Assembly (NCBI GenBank): GCA_010094025.1
Contig: ML991774.1
Location: 250,821 to 314,820, forward strand
Source: Viridothelium virens
Taxonomy: Eukaryota; Ascomycota; Dothideomycetes; Trypetheliales; Trypetheliaceae
Reading direction: 5' to 3'
Length of the DNA stretch: 64,000 nt
Part shown: positions 53,788 to 64,000 of the stretch, one piece after another
Layout: each line of letters starts with the position of its first letter
Position numbering within the stretch: position 1 is the first letter of the stretch
Program-made: the position numbers and the translations under genes
The notes under the pieces: generated by a model
Told to the model about the DNA's origin: nothing
Database searches by the model: none
Seen by the model: only the letters and a program-made list of their open reading frames with translations

Positions 53788-55546
53788 ATGTTTCTTTCAT
53801 GGTCGGCTGCCTTGCTGGGAATTTGTGGTGCTGCAGCTGCTGTACCACCAGCCGGTGAAATTCCAAGCAAAATCAATGCTTTTATCCTGAGCCTTCCGGG
53901 CTTGCCCCCTACACAAGTCCGGGCGCTTACATCCACTTACTCTGCAAGCTCGGACGTGGTAGGATACATGTCGGGCAAACCCTATAGCCAAAATGCTTTG
54001 ACTTCTTTGGCATGCTTCACTGCTCAGTTTGTGTTAGGCAACGACTCGGTGGGGATCCCCGTCAGTGCTCAAGAAGCCGATGATAATTGGTCAGTCTCAC
54101 TTCAAATTGAGATGATTGCAGCAGCTGAATTTGCAGGATAGGTCTACAGCCGTCTGGCAAATACCATCGTGCGCGATCATACCGAATAACGAGCAAGATG
54201 TCTCCACTGCGGTGAAGATCATAAGCTTCCTGCATGTCAAGTTTGCGATCCGCAGCGGTGGGCATTCTCCAAGCCCTGGGTTCTCCACAATTGGTCAGCC
54301 TGGTATCCTTATTGACATGCAGAAACTCAATCAGATCGCTTTGAGCGCTGATCACAGCACGGTGACATTAGGTCCCGGTGCTAGGTGGGGTGATGTCTAT
54401 GCAGCCCTTGACCAATACGATCTCGGAGTTATTGGAGGCAGACTTCCCAACGTAGGCGTTGGAGGTCTCATCCTCGGTGGTGGTTATTTTCACTTCTCTG
54501 CGATGTATGGCCTAGCTGCTGACAATGTTAAGAACTTTGAGGTATGCATGACTTATCTGCACAAGCATGGGACGCACTGACAGACGATTAGTTGGTGTTG
54601 GCAAATGGAACCGTTATGAATGCAAGTGTCACTGAGAATCCAGATTTATATTGGGCTCTAAAAGGCGGAGGCCCAAACTTTGGTAATCGGCTCATGGCTT
54701 TGAGATCGAATAAGTCTAATGCTCGTAGGAATCGTCACGCGCTTCGAAGTCAATTCTGTGCCCGTTCGAAACATTTGGTACAATGTTTCTGTCTATCCAA
54801 ACTCCCAGGTGCCAGCCATCTTCGATGCAATGACAGAATGGCAGGAAAATGGGGCGATCGATGACACATTGGGAACAGTTGCCTTGATAGTGGGTCTCGA
54901 GACTACGGAAGTCGGCCTGCTCTATGCGCAGCCGACTTACAGACCCGATTCGTTCACTCCTTTTTACGGCCTTGCTGCCGGTACCGTTGTCATTCCTCCA
55001 ACCAATGGCACACTCGCAGAAGTGACTACTATCCTTGGTGAGTCACAGTCGCAGCTGACCGAGCGCCACGACTATCGTGCCGCATCATCAAAGATCGATG
55101 CTCAGCTTTACAAGGATGTATACAACGTCTGGCAACAACAAGCCTCGGCCGTATATAACGCAACAGGCGCCAATCAAACTTTTACGATTCAGCCTTGGCC
55201 TGCAAGCCTTGCAGCTGCGAGTAAGTCTCGTGGGGGAAATGCCATGGGTATCCCGATCGGAAGCTTCCAAGCTTGGACGACGCTCATCGACTGGACCAAT
55301 GCCGTCCAAGATGAGCAAGTTCGCGCGGTGTCGATCAACACCGTCAACACATGGACGAGCCTTGCTCAGAAAAGAGGGTTGTACGAGAGTTTCCTGTTTA
55401 TGAACGACTGCTCGCGGGAGCAGAATCCTCTTGCAGGCTATGGCTCTGCTAACCTTGCAAAGCTTAAGAGTGTGGCAATGAAGTATGATCCGACGGGTTT
55501 CTTTCAAAATTTACAGAATAACGGCTTCCTTCTTTCAAAGGCATGA
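53788..55546 (+). CDS. Secreted FAD-dependent oxidase, BBE/6-HDNO type (PCMH fold), His-only FAD link
   Basis: Oxidises a small molecule and passes electrons to O2; likely secretory. Four exons (53788-54089, 54142-54541, 54592-54682, 54729-55546) give 536 residues. A signal peptide is clear (MFLSWSAALLGICGAAAAVP). The FAD domain has IPSCAIIPNNEQDVSTAVKI, then [20 protein letters not shown], whose His in GGH is the covalent FAD site, ARWGDVYAALDQYDLGVIGG, and GVGGLILGGGYFHFSAMYGL. The second FAD anchor, a Cys in the family pattern YGxxCDN, is Ala here (YGLAADN), so only single covalent linkage is expected. The C-terminal BBE motif YGSANLAKLKSVAMKYDPTG is complete. Several NxT/S sequons fit a secreted protein. 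The intron 54090-54141 uses an acceptor GATAG that keeps the frame. Confidence 0.92.
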
Positions 55547-55823
55547 ATCACTCTGATTATAAAGATTGGAAGATTTCATACGCTAGTGGCGGCTCATTGA
55601 AGGACGGCCACGCTCTAAGGTGTTCCATAGTCGCACCGAATAGCGAATGTTTTTGACTACATCTGCATAGCATATAGAAGCGCCGCGAGAGTAATCTACA
55701 GTCTGCATTTTCATTCGTCAGGTCTTTTTATCCGGGAATTGATTAAAGCTTTCCGGATTCCCATTCCAAGACCTTCCCAGCCAGTTAACTCTAACAACTC
55801 CTCGTGGGAGCAACGACTGGACT
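55547..55823. other. Intergenic, convergent 3' ends
   Basis: 277 bp between stops of oxidase 1 and the NTF2-like gene. Nothing recognisable is seen. Confidence 0.4.
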
Positions 55824-56428
55824 TTAATTATTCGAGAATACTTCACGCACCAGGCCTGTGTCAAGATATTCGCGAATCTCAGTTGCCTTGCCATTGTCGT
55901 CGAAGATCATGACCCAGAGATATTGGTTATTGTATGGTCTTCCATTGTTCTGAGTTCCTTCGCCCTTGAATTCGACGTACGCCTTGTTCTGGACTACCTT
56001 TTGCCGCCTCGTCAGTAACACCCCCATTAGTAAGGGCGTTTGCGAAGGTGAAAGAACAGGAAGAGGGATAGGGATGGTGGTTATGAGAAGCTGCCAACCT
56101 CGACTTCCAGGGGAATCAAGTTCAACTTCCCATCCTTGAGTTTGCTCTGTAGCGGGCCGTACACCTGCTCCATCCAGCCTTGGCGATTCTGGGTCCATGC
56201 GTTAGCTTAGGTACGACAAAGGTGGAACGCAACTTTTCTCGATCAAAGATTCTCAGGACATGAAAATTAACCTACAAACATTCCCGTCTTCGCGATATCG
56301 TCCTGGACCTCGGATCCGATGCGCCAGCGGACTTCGGGATCGAGCGCTTCTGCAAATGGGCCTGGGTCTCCTGCCGCAGCTTCATTGAGAAAGTGTAAGA
56401 TGTATTCAGGGGTCAGCACGAAAGCCAT
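55824..56428 (-). CDS. SnoaL/NTF2-like protein (possible isomerase or cyclase)
   Basis: Small cone-shaped NTF2-fold protein. Three exons (56428-56276, 56188-56099, 55997-55824) give 138 residues. Sequence: MAFVLTPEYILHFLNEAAAG, PEVRWRIGSEVQDDIAKTG, then NRQGWMEQVYGPLQSKLKDG, VVQNKAYVEFKGEGTQNNGR and YLWVMIFDDNGKATEIREYL, the last being the usual final strand and helix of the SnoaL group. In fungal meroterpenoid and polyketide clusters, NTF2-like proteins such as Trt14 or AusH act as isomerases, which would fit beside a prenyltransferase; the link is inference. The donor of the second intron (GTTGGC) is weak, so the middle junction is tentative. The start is the ATG at 56428, 42 bp from a TATATA at 56470. 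Confidence 0.8.
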
Positions 56429-57037
56429 AGCGACGTGAGGAAAAAAAGAGGTCGGAAGAGGCAACGCAGTATATAGATAAAGACCGATTACGGATTTAAG
56501 GACCAGGTGGTAATTCCCGTCACTGCTGCATCGGTTATAGGTTGCAATACGGAGTACCTACCTGGCTCTGTAGATCAGCGAAAGATCTACTTACCTCGGG
56601 GCGCCATTTTAGCGCTTGCCCGCCACTCCGGTTCTCCCGCGCACCGTCCCCTCCCAACTCCATCAACGCCGTGAACCTTCTTATATCCCTGCAGAGCTGC
56701 GCGTATGATTTAGACCAACCGAGAAAGCCCAATCAAATCTCATACCCAGTTAGTCGATAATAGAGCACCATGCGGAGCCTCTCTAAGTCTCCCGTTGCAC
56801 TCTAAGACTTCATGGTAGTGCTCTGTCGATAACTCCAAGGCCGTATTTACCGATTTGTATTATAATTTGAGTGAGTGTGAGCAGAGCAGGACTTATCAAT
56901 GCACTAGTGAGTTTGTTTCGTCTCGTCCATAGCCATTAGATCATTGCCAGCTATCTCGTAGAAAGGTATACAGTACACCGTATCACTGAAGAAAGGAGCC
57001 CATAGCACTAATGGATGTGCCATCGTTTTCGGTCAAT
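56429..57037. other. Intergenic 0.6 kb
   Basis: Upstream of the NTF2-like gene and downstream of oxidase 2. It holds TACGGAGTA at 56548-56556 and the TATATA at 56470-56475. No gene is seen. Confidence 0.45.
56470..56475 (-). promoter_or_regulatory. TATA-like element of the NTF2-like gene
   Basis: TATATA, 42 bp upstream of the start codon at 56428. The short distance makes it tentative. Confidence 0.35.
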
Positions 57038-58737
57038 TTACTCTGGTACCTTGAACCCTCCGGGGACCCAACGATGGAAGGCAGACGTTGGATCGTATTT
57101 GCGTTCTACGGCCTTCAATTTTTCCACACTTGCCTCTCCGTAATGCTCAATAACATCCTGACTGTGGCTCGCATCGTTCATGAAGATATATTCCACATAT
57201 TTATTGTGTTTCTTCGACGCCGCTTCAACCTTTGCACGCATTGAAGCGGTGGCGTTGTGAGCGATAGCATCGCCGCTCGCATCGTTCCAGCCTACGTCTA
57301 GGACAAACCAAGTCTGGTTCACAGAACGGAGGCCCAGAGGATTTCCACCACGAGCTTGCCCTGCAAGCACGGCGTTAGTAGAGATTGGCTGTAAGCCAAG
57401 AGCCAAGCTGCCGGAAGTAAGGGATTCAATCTGCTTAAGTTCGGGCGCATGGAGGGTGATGTTGGCGATCTCTTGGTAAAGGTCTGCGTCTGGCTCAAAG
57501 CTGGTCGCATGCCAATCCCAGCGAGGAATGTTAGGCACACGCTGGCCGCTTATCATCTCAGTCAGCGTTTGTAGTTTGGTGGTGTCATCGATAGTCGGAA
57601 ATTGGTAGAACGGCTCAAATGCTGGAGGATTCTCGACAGGCTTAAGATAGACCATATTGAGAACGACACCGACGCTGCTGTTAGTGGTGAAAGCCTGCAG
57701 CATCAGATTTGCGTAGGCATCCTTATTCGGATTTGATTGGTAAATATACATAGCCGCCATGATATCGGGAAGATACTCGAGTGCGTATTCCTTAATTCCT
57801 CCCCAAACCGTATGGATAGGATAAGTATTCAGTGTGAACGAAGTGACAACTCCTAGTCCGGAGTTAGCACAGTTTTGAAACTTAAGTATCAAATCTAGTA
57901 CCGAAGTTATTACTCCCGCCTTTCAGAGCCCACCAGAGGTCAGGATTAGAAGTTGCATTCGCATTGATCATAGACCCATTCGCAGTAACAACCTGGACAG
58001 GGCAAATGAGCTTTACTTCTTTCCTTGCTCAGCTAATGAAGACATTGCACACACTTGAAAATTGACGACATTGTCGCAGACGAGTCCGTAGAGATCAGTC
58101 AAGTATGATAAGCCACCTTTTAGACTTTGTCAGTTGATAAGGAGCAAACGAGGATACAATAACTACCTCCAAGGACCAGACCACCAACGCCTACATCCAG
58201 GACTCTACCACCAACGATAGTAACATTGTATCTGTCAAGTGACTCGTAGACATTTGACCACGTTTGGCCAGAGCCAACTGTGGCAAGGCTACTTTCAGCA
58301 TCAAATGTTACCTGATCCAACCGAGACATATCGATCAAGACGCCATTATCGATATTTGCCGCCCCTGGAGACGGTGAGTGTCCCCCAGATCTGATGGCAA
58401 AGCTGGTATTGGTCCTCACTAAGGTTCTCACTATCTTCTGCACCTCTAGAGCGGTAAGAGGCTGGACGATACAGGATGGTTTCATCCATGTCGTCTCCGA
58501 CCTAGATGCCCTGAGTCAGTAAAGTCTCGACAGATGTCAGTTACCTTCGATTTACCAGTTCTCGTCGCTGATGGAGTTATATTCGCTACTTGTAGGAGGG
58601 ATAGTTATATTTCCAAGTAAAAAACGGAATTGGTCACATAATGCTGTCGAGCCGACTGACATCGACGTAGGAGGGATGATCATAGCACTGGTAATTGGAT
58701 GTAGAAAAAGTATGCAAATCCATGGGAGAAGTTGCAT
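57038..58737 (-). CDS. Secreted FAD-dependent oxidase, BBE type (PCMH fold), His and Cys FAD links
   Basis: Second berberine-bridge-like oxidase, 494 residues from five exons (58737-58556, 58501-58167, 58116-58055, 57992-57902, 57852-57038). A signal peptide is likely ([18 protein letters not shown]). The FAD domain has [40 protein letters not shown] (His link in GGH), [20 protein letters not shown] and [20 protein letters not shown], then [19 protein letters not shown], where the Cys should give the second covalent bond. The end has [20 protein letters not shown]. This bicovalent type is common among oxidases that act on bulky substrates. Introns are 49-62 nt. It is divergent from SDR 2 over 720 bp. 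It is only moderately similar to oxidase 1, so the two look like family members rather than a fresh duplication. Confidence 0.92.
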
Positions 58738-58899
58738 CTCGATGGTTTGTTCAGAGATCTTGCAAGATTTGAAATGGTTTGAAGTCAATCCACGTTTAGA
58801 AAGGTAGGTACACAACTGAAAGTTTTCAAGACCGAACAGATGAGTCGATTTGGACAGTCAGCAAGTAAGGTACGCTGCAGACTCTCAAGCTGGAATTAC

Positions 58900-58907
58900 T
58901 ATTTATA
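58900..58907 (-). promoter_or_regulatory. TATA box of oxidase 2
   Basis: TATAAATA on the minus strand, about 163 bp upstream of the ATG at 58737. Confidence 0.5.
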
Positions 58908-59309
58908 TCCAAATTTGACTTTATGCAAGCGGCAAATTCAGGGGACAAAACCAAGAGACTTCCGTCTGTCTCTTGTTGGCAACTACTCTGACTGGTTCCA
59001 CATTGACCGTTGAAGAATTGACCAACATGCAACAGCGGCTGCCGGTAATTCGTGTCCCGGCATATATGGATGAGGCTAAATTCGTTGACTTACCTATCAG
59101 GGCACTGGTCAGCATCAGCGGCGATTTCCTGCTCTCGGAAGCTTCGGTTAAGATGTAGAGGCGGAGCAAAACATACCTTATGTGAGCGTGTACCAAAGTT
59201 ACGGATTGTATGAGTGCGGGCGGGGCACCTGCCGTCTGTTGTAATTTACGATGTAACGAGCAGGCTGCACCCTGCCTCGCTCTATCTATCTCGTGATGCC
59301 TCTCTACGA

Positions 59310-59342
59310 TACCTACCTACCTTACCTACCTTACCTACCTTA
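59310..59342. repeat. Tandem TACC/CTTACCTACC microsatellite
   Basis: Eight near-perfect ACCT-type units about 115-150 bp before the SDR 2 start; likely length-variable. Confidence 0.7.
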
Positions 59343-59457
59343 GCCAACTAAATTGAACCAGCAGGTGGCGTTTATCTTCCAGCCTCTCAACCACTATTAC
59401 TAGAACGCTTACAGATATCGCAACTCGAGTGGATCTTTCTGAGATCTGAAAGAAAAA

Positions 59458-60511
59458 ATGGCAGGAACAATACTCATCACTGGGGCCAATGGTTCGCTGG
59501 CCATGCCTGCTGTTCACCGTCTGCTCAGTGAATCACCGAAATATACTTTACTTTTGACTGTCAGAAACCTTAGTGCTACTGACACTAATACGGAGAAGCT
59601 GCGCCAAATCATCTCTCATTTTCCAGAGAAGAGCGCCTTGCTCCGTCAACTGGACCTGGCGGACCTTACCGCCGTGCACAATTTCGCCGACTCCATTGCC
59701 GCTGATGTCACAGCTGCCAGACTTCCTGCCCTGGCCGGTATTGTGTGCAATGCATACTACTGGAATCTGAATGGACCTGTCGAGTTAACAAGCGATGGTT
59801 TCGAAAAGACTTTCCAGGTCAATCACTTATCGCACGCTGCACTTGTCCTACGTCTTCTAGGTTCGTTTGATCCTGCAGGCGGACGCGTTGTTCTTTTTGC
59901 AAGTGATGCACATTGGCCTGGAAAGAATAAACTCGAGAAGCAATCTCCTGCAATTCCTGATACCATGGAGCTCCTTGTGAAACCACCCGCCGATCCGACC
60001 GATGATCGCTTTGGCTGGGGATTCCAGCGATATGCCAACTCCAAACTGGCCATCATCATGTGGATGTACGCACTTAATCGCTACCTTGAAAAGGTTGGGT
60101 CATTCAGAGTGAAGTCTCCAATGTCTGGCTTACTGACAATGTCAGGATCCAAAGCTGAACCATATTGTGGCAGTGGCCATCAACCCAGGCAATTTGAGTG
60201 ACTCACGAGCGCTCCGCACAAACACACCCCAAATGCTGAATTACCTTTCGAGGTTTGTGATTCAGCCCCTCCGACCTCTTCTCAAGTTCACTGACCCAAC
60301 GATGCGTACTGCATCTGAGGCCGCAAAGGACGTAGCGGATCTGGCCTCAGGAAGAGCGCACGATGGTGAGCGTGGTTACTTCACACTCCTCAAAAAGGAT
60401 GACAGCGCACCAGAAAGCAAGGACAAGGATAAGCAGCAAATTTTGTGGAACAAGACTTTGGAGTGGACAAAGATCGTCAAAGGCAATACAGCGCTTCAAT
60501 TTGTATTTTGA
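59458..60511 (+). CDS. Short-chain dehydrogenase/reductase (retinol-dehydrogenase-like SDR)
   Basis: NAD(P)H oxidoreductase; substrate unknown. Two exons (59458-60093, 60146-60511) give 333 residues. The N-terminus MAGTILITGANGSLAMPAVH has the cofactor motif, but as TGANGSLA rather than TGxxxGIG. The middle has LRQLDLADLTAVHNFADSI, GIVCNAYYWN in place of the usual NNAG, and FQVNHLSHAALVLRLLGSF. GGRVVLFASDAHW supplies the catalytic Ser and YANSKLAIIMW the YxxxK. The intron 60094-60145 joins RYLEK to DPKLNHIVAVAINPGNLSDS. The C-terminal third, with FVIQPLRPLLKFTDPTMRTA, is longer than classical SDRs and resembles light-dependent protochlorophyllide reductase or retinol dehydrogenase homologues. 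No membrane anchor is obvious. Confidence 0.9.
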
Positions 60512-60622
60512 ATGGTAGGAATTGATACGGAAAGAAATGGACTTCAGGTAGATTGCATCGACGCATGGAAACGAATATCAGTCTATCTCTACTCCAAAAC
60601 TTACTGTAGGCTATGTCATAAC

Positions 60623-61417
60623 TTATGTAGTCTTGCCGTGAATTGCGAACCTTTTCTGGAAATAGGAGCTTTTCATCTTCTGGCAGGCTAGCTCCCAATC
60701 TCCTGTCCATTTACGGTAGTATGGTTGATAGCCGAGAAAACCTCCAATCCATCTTCCGAGCGCAATGCTCAAACCATAGGATAGGTGATTGCGAAATGGG
60801 ATCCAGCTCGGGAAGGTCAAGTACGATCCTCCTGCGTCAAACATCTACAAAGGAATTAGCCGCGCGGGTCAAGAAGACCCATAGCAATCTCGAATTTTAC
60901 TCACAGACATAACTTGAAGGATATCCATACGCTTTCCTGTGAGAATCACCTCATCCTGGTATCCATACCAATTTTCGAAGAAGATAGTATCTAATTGGAA
61001 AGGCAGTGGAGTTGCCTGAGCCGATAGAGTGAAGGTAATATCGAATCCTCCATCGAAGAACTCTCCAGGAGGATAGAGACGATGGTTCATTCCGGGTTTG
61101 ATCGTAATTTCTCCATCGTGTTTACTGTAAACGAATTCCTTCCCTTCCACTTCCACACACAATCGCCCTTCTGTCACTTCGATATACTCTTCCTGGTGAG
61201 GATGGAAATGCATGGGTGGCTTTTGACGCCGCACTTGACTGGGCCATGCCGTTTCTGTAAACCTCACTGTGAACGCAAAGGCCCGTACTGGATGCGGTAT
61301 TACATGAGTGAGGATCGCCCCGTTAAAGCTAGGAAACTCATGTCAGCCGTTTGTATTTTGGTAAAATTAGATATTGAAGGGGACAGACGCGGCAAATAAT
61401 TTTCTTCCCTCAGCCAT
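60623..61417 (-). CDS. Cupin-domain protein, 5' end uncertain
   Basis: Small beta-barrel protein that may bind a metal and act as oxygenase, isomerase or binding protein. Two exons are firm: about 61342-60905 and 60844-60623, with intron 60845-60904. Cupin motif 1 is PPMHFHPHQEEYIEVTEGRL (HxHxxxxE type, three His/Glu ligands) and motif 2 follows PGMNHRLYPPGEFF, where His in NHR would be the last ligand. The C-terminal extension FPSWIPFRNHLSYGLSIALG has a hydrophobic segment (SIALGRWIGGFLG). The first exon is not resolved: the frame FNGAILTHVIPHPVRAFAFT is open upstream to a stop, and the best ATG (61417, MAEGRKLFAAS) needs a weak GTCCCC donor. It is the right-most gene of the suspected group. 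Confidence 0.75.
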
Positions 61418-63463
61418 TAAACTGCAATTTTCTTCGACACAGAGTCAATTACTGAAAGGATGCCGTTCAGAAGGCCCCTGGAGGCGGATATAACGACGCT
61501 CCATTCTGTCAGCGTCCGCTTCTTAGGACTTAGGGAGGGGTTTCGGGATTCCAGAGTACCGTACACACAAGTTGAAATTTTCCGTAAAGCGGATGCGTAT
61601 GAACGAATTTTTCAGTACTGTAATGAAATGCAACTTCGTCGACACGCCCGTCCATTGCTGCCTTGAATGACGCAGGCATAACATAGCGACAGGCATGTAA
61701 GAGTGCAATATGCGCTCTGGTTGCAGGTAATGCATCTTCGGCCCGGGGTTAGGTGCAGTTTTTGAGGGTGGGGGTGTGAAGCAGCCTTGCGATGGTAGGG
61801 TTATACCCAGCAAAAGGCCGCGGGTCGGGGCGCACAGCATATACTCCCGAGGTTAGTCTAATTGGTGGCTTGATGCTAGGTGAAAGTCGTGCAAGTGCAA
61901 CATCGCGAGCATCGCAAGCCCAAGTGGAGCAGGATCAAGTCAGCGAAGGTACCTATCCAACCTGTCAAGAAGATGCGCTAAGATTGTTGCACAGTAAAAC
62001 ATGGGTGTCCGAGCGACTTACTGGACATCAATCTGCATTGCATTCCGATCTTGTACAGCCGCGCTCTGCCGCATGACCTCTACTCAGACACCACTCTGGG
62101 CTACAACTGGTCGGATGAATGCACATCTACAGTACGTGAAATTAATTGTGGAGAAGTTATCCCGGTACGCGCTCAGCCACCAACATGTCGACTCATGGAA
62201 TGTACAGCATCTTCCTGTGTCCGCTATCTATGAGTTGGATTAACGTGCTCTGATGAAAATGATGAGAATCACTACTTCAATAGAGACTTGGTTTTGATTC
62301 GTCAAGATCCTAGTGTAAATCACCGAAACAAGCTTGCAAGGCTCGGTCAAAGGATGATGCAGACATCGTACACAGGAAGATGCTGCAGCTGCGCCGCTCA
62401 AACATGCATTCCTTCCCTTCAATGGTTGCTCTATCAAAAGTGTAGCGGCACAAACATGCACTGTAATGACGATATGCACCCAAGACTTGCTTTCTTGGTA
62501 GGTATTGGAGCGTCAATGCGGCATGATGTACTCTGACAAGGGATAAGCCTCAGCGCTTACCAGGATTTATCACATCCTCTTTCAGGCGCTGCTTCTATCC
62601 TCTTCATTGCTGCTGCATAGGCTCCAGTACCGCTCTTTCTACTCACACACTCATGCTGCATGAGGCCCAATGCGTGGCTCCACCCATACACAAACAACTT
62701 TCGTCGCTCAAGCGGCAACTTCGTTATCTCGGATGCTTTTTCCCAAAAAGGACAGCCTTTACACACCTCACGACGATGAAACCACTGTGCCAAAAAAAAA
62801 AAAACAGCATCTGATCATGCTTCTGCTCAGCTTCTATCTGTATCTGCTCCTTGGGAGTCTCAAGAAGAAGATCTTTGACCATGTAAAGTGCATGAGGCCC
62901 AGCACTTGATTAGTGTGGCAGGATTCGTGCTAACGCTTAACTGTCTTTGGAAGTGAACCAATACGGGACATGTATTTGGAAAAGGCCGGTTGATCCCAGC
63001 CAATCTTTGAGAGCGGCTGGAAAACGGTGGCACTTTCGACAAACACGATTGACTTAGCCCAACGTCAAGAGCATTAATTTTTGGTGCAGCAAGCATTACC
63101 CAAGAGTATTGGTGCCGCGTCTTGAACTGATAGAAGTAGCCGATTCATAAATCGAGATCGAAGGCGAGGAGTACCATTTTTCAAATGAGATTACTACCTC
63201 TTACGAGGCAATTGAATTGCAGTGCAAGGAATGTCCAGATTGAAAGAAGAAGAAGGAAGGCTCAAGCGATATAAAACCAGCAGACGAACAGCAAGAAACA
63301 AGATCGAGCCAATTTCACCCGGATGAACTGCTTCAGAAGACAGTCTTCCGGCTTCGCTGGTCTTGGTGTGAAATGAAAGCAACGTCTCAGAGGAAAGTCA
63401 TCGTTTAAACCAACGCTTGCGTACCAATGATTAGCCTTTGATGACACTCGTCGCTGATGGTGC
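61418..63463. other. Gene-poor 2 kb
   Basis: Overlapping short frames at 61792-62076, 62001-62243, 62051-62233 and 62288-62536 cover this stretch without a supported gene model. Two of them are Cys-rich (see findings). A 13-A run lies near 62792-62804. No repeats or RNA genes are seen. Confidence 0.45.
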
Positions 63464-64000
63464 TTATGTCGTCAAGGGGATAGTATCATGCAATTCAAGA
63501 TAATTGCCGCGTTTGGTAGGCTCACTGTTTAGACTGGTCGGTATACCTGTACTGGCAGTCTTGTTCGAAGGATGGAGAATGTGTTGCGTGCTCGTTTCGG
63601 CGGATTTGAGGTTTCTAGCTTTTGTAGAGAAATAGGGCCTGCCCGTGTTCGCATTCTCTGTTTTGGTAAAAATACTGCGAATGGCAGGGAGCGATGTCCC
63701 GATGAGCGCAACAGTGGGCTCGAGTTGCGATGGGATCCAAAACGTCTTTCCGTATTCGTCGAATTGGGGAGGAATGAGCAGGCTCATCTCGTATTTGGCC
63801 CCTGATTAGCTGTTAGCGGAGTGTCACGAAGGATAGCTGCTGTAGTCACAACACTCACATTCGGGGTTGACTTGATAGAAGCGAGTCATCTGTTCAACAA
63901 AGATTCCAAGCTTGTAGCATGCGACGATACTTGCACTTCATACATTGTATTAGCAAGTGATAAAAACCGTGGGCAGACATGCTTACGCAGCACCAAGCAT
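63464..64000 (-). CDS. PTH11-like integral membrane protein (fungal rhodopsin-domain/SAT4 family), 3' part only
   Basis: Partial: only the C-terminal end lies in the window. Exons 63987-64000 (partial), 63930-63859 and 63801-63464, with introns 63931-63986 and 63802-63858 that keep the frame. The last transmembrane helix runs through AIVACYKLGIF, then an extracellular loop EQMTRFYQVNPEWAKYEM (with the intron inside), and later WIPSQLEPTVALIGTSLPAI, the family hallmark before the cytosolic tail. The tail of about 90 residues is Ser/Thr-rich and polar (STKARNLKSAETSTQHILHP). Such proteins are plasma-membrane sensors or orphan receptors in filamentous fungi; the true N-terminus and the rest of the helices lie to the right. 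Confidence 0.75.

Larger units (their letters stand above)
58738..59457. promoter_or_regulatory. Bidirectional promoter, oxidase 2 / SDR 2
   Basis: 720 bp between opposed starts. It contains the TATA box at 58900-58907 (for oxidase 2) and the CCTA repeat at 59310-59342 (near SDR 2). Confidence 0.5.

Noticed and set aside
1-64000. Virus-like elements, DNA transposons, CRISPR arrays, rRNA genes
   Set aside because: None of their enzymes, terminal repeats or hallmark arrays were seen anywhere in the window.

Overview
The window is nuclear DNA of a filamentous ascomycete (Pezizomycotina; a leotiomycete or relative is my guess, not shown). Genes are compact and intron-bearing. Introns are mostly 46-90 nt with GT..AG ends and CTAAC-like branch sites, and every well-resolved family points to fungi: an Ldb19-like arrestin, a PTH11-like receptor, a UbiA prenyltransferase and a Rad5 with HIRAN, SNF2 and RING parts. 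I see no tRNA, rRNA, CRISPR array, intact transposon or virus-derived element.

Layout: (1) 1-7 kb: the end of the haem gene HEM3, an O-methyltransferase with one unresolved exon junction, and a PPxY-bearing alpha-arrestin. (2) 7-9.7 kb: gene-poor. (3) 9.7-23.1 kb: dense housekeeping block with a Dpb11/Rad4 BRCT scaffold, a 2-oxoglutarate/Fe(II) oxygenase, MKT1, a small internally duplicated ORF, an NDUFAF6-like complex I assembly factor, and RAD5. (4) 23-39 kb: a Cys-rich unknown, an Mpv17/PMP22 protein, a SprT-like protein that has lost its catalytic Glu, a conserved unknown, the Sec2 exchange factor, an ATF/CREB bZIP factor, SEN54 and a possible small two-exon gene. (5) 39.7-48.7 kb: an Ldb19-type arrestin, a PPIL3-type cyclophilin, a gene-free stretch with an inverted repeat showing RIP-like changes, ZPR1, an Rpr2/Snm1-type RNase P/MRP subunit and DBR1. 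(6) 49.4-61.4 kb: accessory region with an SDR, a UbiA prenyltransferase, two secreted BBE-like FAD oxidases, an NTF2-like (SnoaL-like) protein, a second SDR and a cupin. (7) 61.4-64 kb: gene-poor, then the 3' part of a PTH11-like membrane protein running off the end.

Region 6 is the best candidate for an undescribed system. It looks like a small biosynthetic cluster built around an aromatic prenyltransferase, with no PKS, NRPS, terpene synthase, P450, transporter or transcription factor in view. Two of its promoters are bidirectional (prenyltransferase/oxidase 1 and oxidase 2/SDR 2), and three members have recognisable TATA boxes.

Exon models were built by eye from splice signals and reading-frame continuity. 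For most multi-exon genes the summed exons are a multiple of three, which supports the junctions. Family names rest on recognised motifs, not on database searches.
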